NCBI GenBank assembly: GCA_050260275.1
Contig: JBLNBX010000242.1
Coordinates: forward strand, 1-14,950
Length of the DNA: 14,950 nt
Direction: 5' to 3'
Origin: DATMXS01 sp050260275
Lineage (GTDB): Bacteria; Acidobacteriota; Terriglobia; Bryobacterales; Bryobacteraceae
The notes beneath the pieces were generated by a model. It had not been told where the DNA came from. It saw nothing but the letters and a program-made list of their open reading frames with translations, and made no database searches. Each line of letters opens with the position of its first letter. Within the stretch, counting starts at the first letter, position 1. A program made the position numbers and the translations under genes. Positions 7,116-12,732 of the stretch are shown piece by piece.

Positions 7116-7640
7116 ATGGAAACCGCAACGTTGGGCGGGGGATGCTTCTGGTGCCTCGAGGCCGTGTACAGCGAGCTGCGCGGCGTCGAATCCGTTGTGC
7201 CGGGCTACATGGGAGGGCACGTCCCTAACCCAACCTACGAACAGGTGTGCGCGGGCGGAACGGGCCACATCGAGGTGGCGCGCCTGGAGTTCGATCCCGC
7301 CATCGTCAGCTACCGCGAGATCCTGGAGGTGTTTTTCGCCATCCACGACCCCACCTCGCGCGACCGCCAGGGCAACGATATCGGCGTGCAGTACCGCTCG
7401 GCGATCTTCACGCACTCGGACGAGCAGCGGCGCGTGGCCGAGGACATCATTCGCGAGCTTCAGCCGGAGTTCGCCTCGCCCATCGTGACGGAGATCCGTC
7501 CTGCAGCTGAGTTCTACCCCGCCGAAGACTATCACCGGCAGTATTTCGCGCGAAATCCAGCGCAGCCCTACTGCGCGTTCGTGGTTGCTCCGAAGGTGGC
7601 GAAGTTCCGCCAGAAATTCGCCAGTCTCAGGAAGGCCTGA
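7116..7640 (+). CDS. msrA: Peptide methionine sulfoxide reductase MsrA
   Basis: A 174-residue MsrA, which reduces methionine-S-sulfoxide in proteins back to methionine. The catalytic motif GGCFWCLEA places the reactive Cys at residue 10 with Cys13 in the same motif; GYMGGHVPNPTYEQVCAGGT (residues 30-49), HIEVARLEFDP, FFAIHDPT and YRSAIF are the other family blocks. Cys153 near the C-terminus (AQPYCAF) is a candidate resolving residue, recycled by thioredoxin. There is no signal peptide, so it is cytoplasmic. Length and motifs are complete. It follows the lactonase on the same strand and ends against a strong hairpin facing the convergent GyrI-like gene. Confidence 0.95.
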   Translation: METATLGGGCFWCLEAVYSELRGVESVVPGYMGGHVPNPTYEQVCAGGTGHIEVARLEFDPAIVSYREILEVFFAIHDPTSRDRQGNDIGVQYRSAIFTHSDEQRRVAEDIIRELQPEFASPIVTEIRPAAEFYPAEDYHRQYFARNPAQPYCAFVVAPKVAKFRQKFASLRKA

Positions 7641-7662
7641 CCCGCGCGGCCGTATGCGCGGG
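7641..7662. terminator. Hairpin immediately after msrA
   Basis: CCCGCGC at 7641-7647 and GCGCGGG at 7656-7662 form a 7-bp all-GC stem with an 8-base loop starting right after the msrA stop. It sits between convergent genes and may serve both. There is no T tract. Confidence 0.5.
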
Positions 7663-7700
7663 CCGAGCCGTCGTGGTCCGGCGACTGAACAGCGCTCCCC

Positions 7701-8207
7701 CTAGGAGGCCTTTCTGCGAACCGGAATATAGATAGAAAACGGGCCGTCGTCCTTGTAACCCGGAGGATAGAACTCGAAGCAGGGGTGCGTGGCGCACTCG
7801 CATCCCGCGGGCCCGCAGTACGCCTCCCACTCCGGCGCCGCGGCCACGGCCGCAGCCGCGCTCTGCCATCCCTGCATGATCTCGGAGAGATTCGGGACGG
7901 AGATTACGGCGTAGTCGCCGCGCGGTATCTCAACCTCCATCATGCCTTCGGGGACCGGCGAGTTCGCGTCCGCTTCGACGGCCGCTATGTACTCGAAAGT
8001 CCCGTCCTTGGCGCCCGGAACGCAGCGGCACACGCCGAAGCCGGCGTAGGCGGCGGGCTTCTGTATCTCCCCCAGACGCGGTAAGAACTTGCGGTCCCAC
8101 AGCTCCTGCATCTCACTGCTCTCAGCCTTGCCGGTGTAACTGATGCCGATGATGCGGAACGGCCCGGCCCCGACGATCTCGAATGAACTTGTTTCCTGGC
8201 TGCCCAT
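7701..8207 (-). CDS. GyrI-like / AraC-type effector-binding domain protein, Cys-rich tail
   Basis: A 168-residue protein made of a single GyrI-like small-molecule-binding domain of the integron-cassette effector-binding type. The order is FEIVGAGPFRIIGISYTG, then LPRLGEIQKPAAYAGFGVC, a FEYIAAVEAD strand, IPRGDYAVISV, and a C-terminal FEFYPP segment with the conserved acidic residue at Glu145. There is no DNA-binding domain, so it is not itself an AraC regulator; such proteins bind or sometimes hydrolyse small lipophilic compounds. Unusual is a cysteine cluster: Cys60 and Cys62, and Cys131, Cys136, Cys138 and Cys143 with His141 between, which could bind a metal or form disulfides. There is no signal peptide. 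The start is fixed by GGAGGAG at 8219-8213. Confidence 0.72.
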   Translation of the reverse strand: MGSQETSSFEIVGAGPFRIIGISYTGKAESSEMQELWDRKFLPRLGEIQKPAAYAGFGVCRCVPGAKDGTFEYIAAVEADANSPVPEGMMEVEIPRGDYAVISVPNLSEIMQGWQSAAAAVAAAPEWEAYCGPAGCECATHPCFEFYPPGYKDDGPFSIYIPVRRKAS

Positions 8208-8212
8208 GTCTG

Positions 8213-8232
8213 CTCCTCCGCAGAATTCTATA
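8213..8232 (-). promoter_or_regulatory. -10 box and Shine-Dalgarno of the GyrI-like gene
   Basis: On the minus strand TATAGAAT at 8232-8225 is a good -10 (best hexamer TAGAAT, 8230-8225). GGAGGAG at 8219-8213 is a good ribosome binding site five bases before the ATG at 8207. The leader would be only about 15-20 bases. Confidence 0.5.
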
Positions 8233-8311
8233 GCGAAGAAACAGCGAATATCAAGAACATTCTTTTCCGTTAATTTTCGGCGCCTCGTGACAAATCAAAG
8301 CAGGGCTGATG

Positions 8312-8335
8312 CCCGGACGCGAGTTCGCGTCCGGG
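8312..8335. terminator. Strong perfect-stem hairpin
   Basis: CCCGGACGCGA at 8312-8322 and TCGCGTCCGGG at 8325-8335 are perfect complements, giving a 10-11 bp GC-rich stem around a 2-4 base loop. It lies 40 bases past the end of the minus-strand CPxC gene and upstream of the GyrI-like gene, so it probably ends the former. No T run follows directly. Confidence 0.55.
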
Positions 8336-8375
8336 AAGGCGGAGATGCGACGTGTCCGGCGCGGGGCGCTCGGGC

Positions 8376-8579
8376 TTACCTGGCAGTCGCAGTGACCGTC
8401 GCAGTAGTGCGTGACACGCCTATGCTACGGTTCGCATCCACAGGATCGTCGAGTTCCCACGGCACCGGGTAGGTTCGCATGCATTTCGGGCACCTATACT
8501 GGCCATTTACGGGCCACATAGGCGACGGATGCATCAGCCGGCACCACAGGCTTCCTGCGCGAGACCACGTGTCTTTCAT
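8376..8579 (-). CDS. Small conserved-looking CPxC (zinc-ribbon-like) protein
   Basis: A 67-residue protein whose core reads LWCRLMHPSPMWPVNGQYRC followed by PKCMRTYPVPWE. The Cys13-x3-His17 pair, then the CPKC pair (Cys30, Cys33), are spaced like ligands of a small zinc ribbon, and the Trp, Pro and Tyr residues between look like a compact hydrophobic core. The C-terminal 25 residues are Ser/Thr/Val-rich and probably disordered. I recall similar short proteins from Acidobacteriota genomes but know no function. The ATG at 8579 has AGGGGG at 8589-8584 as ribosome binding site. It is divergent to the STAS gene, with a 132-base gap holding a hairpin, and a strong hairpin follows it. The base composition is less GC-rich than its neighbours. 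Confidence 0.65.
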   Translation of the reverse strand: MKDTWSRAGSLWCRLMHPSPMWPVNGQYRCPKCMRTYPVPWELDDPVDANRSIGVSRTTATVTATAR

Positions 8580-8591
8580 CTTGCCCCCTCT

Positions 8592-8610
8592 TGGGAGGAG
8601 ACATCTCCCA
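8592..8610. other. Inverted repeat in leader of the CPxC gene
   Basis: TGGGAG at 8592-8597 and CTCCCA at 8605-8610 form a 6-bp stem with a 7-base loop, about 12 bases before the CPxC start codon and next to its ribosome binding site. It could be an RNA hairpin modulating translation, an operator, or chance. Confidence 0.3.
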
Positions 8611-8696
8611 CTTTGTTGGATTCATTAGGAGGGGCGAGGTTTCATTTAAAAACTCATCACCCAGGTGCGCGCGCGGTGCTGCCCGGCGCGGGTGGC

Positions 8697-8702
8697 TATA
8701 AT
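8697..8702 (+). promoter_or_regulatory. Consensus -10 box (TATAAT) next to the STAS start
   Basis: A perfect TATAAT lies nine bases before the ATG at 8712, within GGTGGCTATAATC. No ribosome binding site and no clear -35 are present. Transcription would start at or within a couple of bases of the ATG, so this is the best single example of a leaderless-type promoter in the window. Confidence 0.6.
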
Positions 8703-8711
8703 CTTTAGTCA

Positions 8712-9068
8712 ATGAAGAGTGTCGGCCTGGAAATAGCGCACAGCGAACTCGCGCCGGGCGTCGACCTGGTAACCCTATCCGGCCGCATCATGCTCGGCAC
8801 GGACAATGCGGCCGTCGAGGAGACGATCACCGAGTTGCTGCGCCGGGGCCGCAGCAAAATCATAGTGGACCTTTCGGCAGTTACGCACATCGACAGCACG
8901 GGTATCGGAAGGTTTATCGCCGCGCTCGGACGCGTTTTAGAGGCGGGTGGTACGCTGCTGATGGCGGGAGCTACCGGGGCTGTTCGCGAGAGCTTCCGCG
9001 TGACGCGCCTCGACAGCATCTTCCGGTTCTACGATGACGTCGAGTCTGCTCGCGCGGCGCTGAAGTAA
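8712..9068 (+). CDS. STAS-domain anti-sigma factor antagonist
   Basis: A 118-residue single STAS domain of the SpoIIAA/RsbV type. The hallmark is VDLSAVTHIDSTGIGRF (residues 52-68), with Ser62 in DSTG as the residue normally phosphorylated by an anti-sigma kinase. The GGTLLMAGATGAVRESFRVTRLD segment (79-101) matches the second half of the fold. In its dephosphorylated form such a protein binds the kinase/anti-sigma factor and frees the sigma factor. No RsbW-type kinase, phosphatase or sigma factor lies in the window, so its partner is encoded elsewhere. Transcription probably starts at the ATG from a TATAAT box. It is an isolated gene, divergent to the CPxC gene and convergent to the RraA-like gene. 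Confidence 0.9.
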   Translation: MKSVGLEIAHSELAPGVDLVTLSGRIMLGTDNAAVEETITELLRRGRSKIIVDLSAVTHIDSTGIGRFIAALGRVLEAGGTLLMAGATGAVRESFRVTRLDSIFRFYDDVESARAALK

Positions 9069-9106
9069 GCCGGGCAGCACGTCTGCACCAAACCGCACCG
9101 CCCGGC
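9069..9106. terminator. Possible terminator between convergent STAS and RraA-like genes
   Basis: GCCGGGC at 9069-9075 and GCCCGGC at 9100-9106 form a 7-bp stem with a long 24-base loop, directly after the STAS stop. The loop is long and no T tract follows, so support is modest. Confidence 0.35.
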
Positions 9107-9162
9107 ATTCCACTCTTAAGACCGCCGGCGCGCGCCGTGCGCCCGGACGGCCCGGGTATCCG

Positions 9163-10113
9163 CTACCAGGTGCGTTCCTTCAGAAGCTCCTGTATCTCCT
9201 CCCTCGGCACCGGCAGCCTATCGATGTTGGTGTTCAGCCACTCTGAGAAGTCGCGCTCGATTTCGGCGGACCATCGCGTGTCGATCTGGCCTGCCGTGTA
9301 CTTGCCCTCGCGAATGCGCTGCTGCCCGAACATGTCGCGCAGCCGCACCACCTCCGACGTTTTCACCACGCGCTCGGCAAGCTGCGGCGGAATGAACAGC
9401 ACGCCCCCATCGCGCGCCAGCACCACATCTCCTGGCATGACCGTGGCTTTGCCGATGCGGATCGGAATATTGATGCCGATAAGCGTCGAGTTCAAGCTCG
9501 GGCCGCCGCCGCTATTGTGATGCGACGGGTGGTAGAACCTCACGAAGGCGTTGAAGTTCTCCATCTTGCGCAGCCCGTTGATGTCGCGCACGGCGCCCTC
9601 ATAGACAATACCGTTGCCGCTCTTGGCGTAGATCGCGTTGCCTACGTTGTCGCCGACGGATGGGCCGTCCTCCTTCAGGCCGAAGTGGTCGCACACGTAT
9701 ACATCGCCTTGCTGGAGCATCTCCACAGGCCAGGTGTTCTGCCCGCCGGAGCGCCCGTCCTGCTTGCCCTGCGCGGTGATCACCTTGTGGATGTCCGGGC
9801 GTCCGGGCAGCCACTGGGCGGTTAGCGCGCGCCCCACCATCACCTTTCCCGGGTGGATCTCCATCCACCCGTCCTCGTACTGGTGTGTGAAACCGGCGTT
9901 ACGCAGCACCGCCCACGCTTCCTCGAGGGTGACCTCGCGCATGCGCTTGAGTATCCCGTCCGGCACCTTTGGCCGTCCGTCCGGGTAGCGCTCACCCTTC
10001 CACTCGGGCGTGTACTTGATAAGCTCCTGGGGCGTCAGCACGCCCGGCTGGGCCAGCGCGGCAGGGACCGCCAGCGCGGCCACTGTAGCTGTGAGAAGAA
10101 GCGATCTCAGCAT
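9163..10113 (-). CDS. RraA-family protein with Sec signal peptide (probable lyase/aldolase)
   Basis: A 316-residue RraA-fold protein, a family often mislabelled as demethylmenaquinone methyltransferase. Relatives are 4-hydroxy-4-methyl-2-oxoglutarate aldolase, oxaloacetate decarboxylase and the RNase E inhibitor RraA. The core motif is GDNVGNAIYAKSGNGIVYEG followed by AVRDINGL, with Arg176-Asp177 at the catalytic Arg/metal-ligand Asp positions of the aldolases. It is longer than the usual 160-230 residues because of a signal peptide (MLRSLLLTATVAALAVPAALAQ, cleavage probably after ALA), an N-terminal extension and a C-terminal helical tail rich in charged residues. It follows the enolase-superfamily gene with a four-base gap, which suggests it cleaves the keto-acid made by that enzyme. 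The exact substrate is unknown. Confidence 0.8.
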   Translation of the reverse strand: MLRSLLLTATVAALAVPAALAQPGVLTPQELIKYTPEWKGERYPDGRPKVPDGILKRMREVTLEEAWAVLRNAGFTHQYEDGWMEIHPGKVMVGRALTAQWLPGRPDIHKVITAQGKQDGRSGGQNTWPVEMLQQGDVYVCDHFGLKEDGPSVGDNVGNAIYAKSGNGIVYEGAVRDINGLRKMENFNAFVRFYHPSHHNSGGGPSLNSTLIGINIPIRIGKATVMPGDVVLARDGGVLFIPPQLAERVVKTSEVVRLRDMFGQQRIREGKYTAGQIDTRWSAEIERDFSEWLNTNIDRLPVPREEIQELLKERTW

Positions 10114-10117
10114 GGCC

Positions 10118-11386
10118 TCACGCTCCTGGGAATGGCTCGAACCACGGCGTGTTCCGGATCTGCGCCTTGCGCGCGTGTTCCTCGTTCATCTCGACGCCGA
10201 TGCCGGGCCGCTCCGGAAGCCGGATAAAGCCCTTCTCGATGATCTCTCCCTCCTTCACCCAGTTCTTCCAGAGGTCGTAGGATTCGAGCCAGTGCCATTC
10301 GTAGACCATGAAGTTCGGAACCGCCGCGCAGACGTGCGCTGTGGCCATGGTGCCGATCGGAGACGCCACGTTGTGAGGCGCGAACGGGACGAAGTAAGTG
10401 TGGGCCAGGTCGGCGATCTTGCGGCCCTCGAGGAGTCCGCCGGCCTTCTGCAGGTCGGGCATTACGATGTCCACGGCCCGCTTCTCGAGTAACTCGCGGA
10501 AGGGGTACCGCAGGAACAGGTTCTCGCCGCAGCAGATCGGCGTGATGGTGGCCTCGCGCACCTGGCGCAGCGCATCGATATTGTCCGGAGGCACGGGCTC
10601 TTCGAGCCACATGAGCCTGAAAGGCTCCAAAGCGCGCGCCACGCGCCTGCCGGTCGTCATATCGTAGCGTCCGTGCATATCGGCGGCTATATCGACTTCC
10701 TTCGGGAACAACTCCCGCACGGTCGCGATCTTCTTCACCATGTTGTCGATCTCGCCATTCGAGGCCGTCCAGTTGACGCGGTCGAAGCGGGCGGGATCCG
10801 CGCCGTTGTCGATATCGATCTTTATCGCGGTGAAACCCATATTGCGGATTTGTTCCACCTTTGCCGCGCTGCGCTCGCTGGCGGTGCTGATGTCGTTGCG
10901 CAGGCCCGAATCGCAGTAGAGCCGCACGCGGTCGCGCACCTGGCCGCCGAGGAGCTGATACACCGGAAGGCCGAGCGCCTTGCCCGCAAGATCCCACAAC
11001 GCGATCTCGACAGCTGTCAGGGCAGAGATGTACTGGCCGGCCTGCGCCCCCGCGAAGAGGCCCTGGGTGCGAATTCGCTCGAACAGCGCCTCGACATTCA
11101 GCGGATCGCGCCCTACGAGCATCCTCCGGAAACTTCTGATTAGGGGCACGCCGCCCTGCACCGAATCGACAGCTTCGCCATGCCCAATGAGGCCCTGGTC
11201 GGTGTAGATGCGCACGTGCAACTGGTATCCGTGAACGGAGACTTCAGCCGTTCGCACGTCGGTAATCTTCAGCTTCGGCCGCCTGTACGGAGACGAAGCC
11301 GTTTGCACCGCCAACGACAGGGACGGCAGTGCGAGAGCCCCAAAAAGGCCCTGTGACAGAAACGTTCTTCGGGTATTCGACGCCAT
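10118..11386 (-). CDS. Enolase-superfamily (mandelate racemase / galactonate dehydratase-like) enzyme with Tat signal
   Basis: A 422-residue enolase-superfamily enzyme. The N-terminal capping domain is followed by a TIM barrel with the expected residues: Lys189 in AIKIDID, Asp236 and His238 in AADMHGRYD, Glu262 in WLEEP, Glu288 in CCGENL and His338 in PFAPHNVASPIG. The DxH pattern plus late His resembles sugar-acid dehydratases such as D-galactonate dehydratase, which make 2-keto-3-deoxy acids. The N-terminus carries a twin-arginine signal (TRRTFLSQGLFGALALPSL, Arg6-Arg7), so the folded protein is probably exported. AGGAGGG at 11400-11394 supports the ATG at 11386. It is the first gene of a two-gene unit with the RraA-like gene. 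The substrate cannot be read from sequence. Confidence 0.88.
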   Translation of the reverse strand: MASNTRRTFLSQGLFGALALPSLSLAVQTASSPYRRPKLKITDVRTAEVSVHGYQLHVRIYTDQGLIGHGEAVDSVQGGVPLIRSFRRMLVGRDPLNVEALFERIRTQGLFAGAQAGQYISALTAVEIALWDLAGKALGLPVYQLLGGQVRDRVRLYCDSGLRNDISTASERSAAKVEQIRNMGFTAIKIDIDNGADPARFDRVNWTASNGEIDNMVKKIATVRELFPKEVDIAADMHGRYDMTTGRRVARALEPFRLMWLEEPVPPDNIDALRQVREATITPICCGENLFLRYPFRELLEKRAVDIVMPDLQKAGGLLEGRKIADLAHTYFVPFAPHNVASPIGTMATAHVCAAVPNFMVYEWHWLESYDLWKNWVKEGEIIEKGFIRLPERPGIGVEMNEEHARKAQIRNTPWFEPFPGA

Positions 11387-11393
11387 GGAAACG

Positions 11394-11441
11394 CCCTCCT
11401 GTTAGCGGCGGTAACGGCGCGCGCCGCGCCTGACTATTTTA
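11394..11441 (-). promoter_or_regulatory. Promoter and ribosome binding site of the dehydratase-RraA unit
   Basis: AGGAGGG at 11400-11394 is a strong ribosome binding site seven bases before the ATG (11386). TAAAAT at 11441-11436 is a candidate -10, giving a leader of about 40-45 bases. No convincing -35 was found. Confidence 0.45.
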
Positions 11442-11560
11442 AGCGAGTTTTGCCCTCCGCGTGCCCCGGATTCGATGCGGCCGCGAAAGTTCGGGCGGAG
11501 GCCCCATTCAGGCCTGGAAACGGCGCAGCGCCTCGCCGGCGCAGGCTGAAGTCTGAGCTG

Positions 11561-11594
11561 AACCGGCCGGCGGCGCTGTGAATGGGGGCCGGTT
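11561..11594. terminator. Long hairpin between the tad genes and the dehydratase
   Basis: AACCGGCC at 11561-11568 and GGCCGGTT at 11587-11594 form a perfect 8-bp stem with an 18-base loop, followed on the plus strand by two more T (TTTT at 11593-11596). It may contribute to ending minus-strand tad transcription before the dehydratase promoter, although the T run faces the plus strand. Confidence 0.4.
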
Positions 11595-11598
11595 TTGG

Positions 11599-11629
11599 TG
11601 GCGCGGGAGCGCCAGACCGCGCAGCGCGG
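11599..11629. terminator. Two adjacent small GC hairpins
   Basis: TGGCGC (11599-11604)/GCGCCA (11609-11614) with a GGGA loop, and CCGCGC (11617-11622)/GCGCGG (11624-11629) around one base, lie side by side. They come right after the stop of the fossil TadE tail in the minus direction and, with the hairpin at 11561-11594, form a three-stem cluster. The one-base centre of the second makes it more likely a DNA dyad than an RNA stem. Confidence 0.35.
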
Positions 11630-11674
11630 CTACAGCGCGTCCGAGAGGTCCTCAGCAGGAAGGCTAACCGTGAT
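11630..11674 (-). pseudogene. Fossil copy of a TadE C-terminus
   Basis: Read on the minus strand, these 15 codons give ITVSLPAEDLSDAL and a TAG stop. The intact TadE gene upstream ends ITVSLPAEDMRTGL and TAG, 107 bases away. Nine residues in a row are identical although six of the nine codons differ, with changes at third positions in every one, and both are followed by CCG after the stop. Upstream of this block the frame does not resemble TadE and no start or hydrophobic segment is found, so it is read as the tail of a decayed second TadE gene or an old partial duplication. A short chance match is possible but the codon pattern argues against it. Confidence 0.5.
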
Positions 11675-11736
11675 CAAACGTCCCGCGCGGTCCGTAACCG
11701 CCGCATTGCGCCGCATTCGAGGGTGCCACGCCCCGG

Positions 11737-12204
11737 CTAGAGGCCCGTACGCATATCCTCGGCCGGCAAGCTTACTGTGATCGGCTGGGCCGCGTACGTA
11801 CCGGCAAAAAACGGCGTGAAGTGGAACCATTGGTAGTTGCTGACGGTGATGGTGATCCTCTGATTCACCGGATCACCAGCGTCCGGGTTCGAGACTTCGA
11901 CGTTCACGTTGCCGGACAGGTCCCACCAGGGTCTGTCTGTCTTCGTCGAGTTCGGATCGCCGTACAGAACCGCCGCGCGAATCTTCGCAGGATCGTAGTC
12001 GTTGACCACGGCCCAGCGCACGGCCTGGTTCGTATTGAACACCACTGTCTCGTGGACCCAGAAGGCGATTCCCCAGTCGATGATTCCGAACCAGATGACC
12101 AGGAAAAGTGGCAGCAGCACGGTCATCTCCAGCATGGCTGCTCCACGGCGCCGGCATCTACGAGACTGCTGCTCCCGCTGTAATCTCATGGCCATCACCC
12201 TCAT
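11737..12204 (-). CDS. TadE-like pseudopilin (third gene of tad unit)
   Basis: A 155-residue TadE-family protein, a minor pseudopilin of Tad/Flp-type pilus systems. It has a basic N-terminus with many Arg, then the RRRGAAMLEMTVLLPLFLVI region containing the TadE-type Glu and the single transmembrane helix (about residues 22-50), then a soluble domain ending in ITVSLPAED. Its ATG at 12204 overlaps the stop of the preceding gene (ATGA), indicating coupling. In-frame ATGs at 12195 and 12189 follow; the last has GAGGG at a better distance, so the protein may start there, five residues shorter. The C-terminus has a partial copy 107 bases downstream. No pilus ATPase or pilin gene lies in the window. 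Confidence 0.78.
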   Translation of the reverse strand: MRVMAMRLQREQQSRRCRRRGAAMLEMTVLLPLFLVIWFGIIDWGIAFWVHETVVFNTNQAVRWAVVNDYDPAKIRAAVLYGDPNSTKTDRPWWDLSGNVNVEVSNPDAGDPVNQRITITVSNYQWFHFTPFFAGTYAAQPITVSLPAEDMRTGL

Positions 12205-12728
12205 TCAGAAGCGAGTGTGTAGTTCCCGAACCACGGGAACACCGCTGCGGGTTTGTTCTCAAGGTAGATGGAGCCCGTCGGCGTGAGCAACCGGAACCCG
12301 TTCACTGCCACCCAGATGTTCTTTGGCCGGTTATTTAGAACTTCCACGGAGACTACAATATTGGCCGTGGTCAGCCCCGGAACCAGCGGGGTTTCATCAC
12401 CGCTAGGGTTGGGCGTGCCGAATACGGCAAAGTTAGCCGTTCTCCTCGCAAGAAGCGAGGTTTCGCTATCGAGTTGCACCATGCAGGTGGTTGCGGCGCC
12501 GCAGCTCAGGTCCGGATCGAGGCCTGCATAAGCGTCGTACTTCTGGTTGGCACTGGTAGCGTAGCGCGCCGCGCCACGGACCGCATCCTCTAGCCGGGCG
12601 TAGATGTAGAAATCGTAGCCGTAGGCCATCACTCCCAGCAACAGCCCCACCATCACTGGCATGACGAGCGCGAACTCGACCATCGCTGAGCCGGCCCGCG
12701 AACGCGCGCGGTTTCGTCTCTGGAGCAT
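12201..12728 (-). CDS. TadE-like pseudopilin (second gene of tad unit)
   Basis: A 175-residue TadE-like protein. The basic leader MLQRRNRARSRAGSAMVEFA, with Glu18 at the position equivalent to the pilin Glu5, is followed by one transmembrane helix (about 19-40) and YARLEDAVRGAARYATSAN, the classic TadE core. The remainder is a beta-rich extracytoplasmic domain with Cys residues in LSCGAATTCM that may pair. The ATG at 12728 comes four bases after the stop of the tadG-like gene and is preceded by GGTGGAG, so it is preferred to an ATG at 12761 that would lie inside the previous gene. It shares a 4-base ATGA overlap with the next gene. Confidence 0.82.
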   Translation of the reverse strand: MLQRRNRARSRAGSAMVEFALVMPVMVGLLLGVMAYGYDFYIYARLEDAVRGAARYATSANQKYDAYAGLDPDLSCGAATTCMVQLDSETSLLARRTANFAVFGTPNPSGDETPLVPGLTTANIVVSVEVLNNRPKNIWVAVNGFRLLTPTGSIYLENKPAAVFPWFGNYTLASE

Positions 12729-12732
12729 CGGG

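Noticed and set aside
6306..7535. 409-codon minus-strand open frame
   Set aside because: It is antisense to the lactonase propeller repeats and MsrA; no recognisable motifs.
12444..12460. CCTCGC/GCGAGG hairpin followed by TTTC, terminator-like
   Set aside because: It lies inside the coding sequence of a TadE-like gene (Leu-Leu-Ala-Arg-Arg codons) and its T run faces the strand with no gene there.
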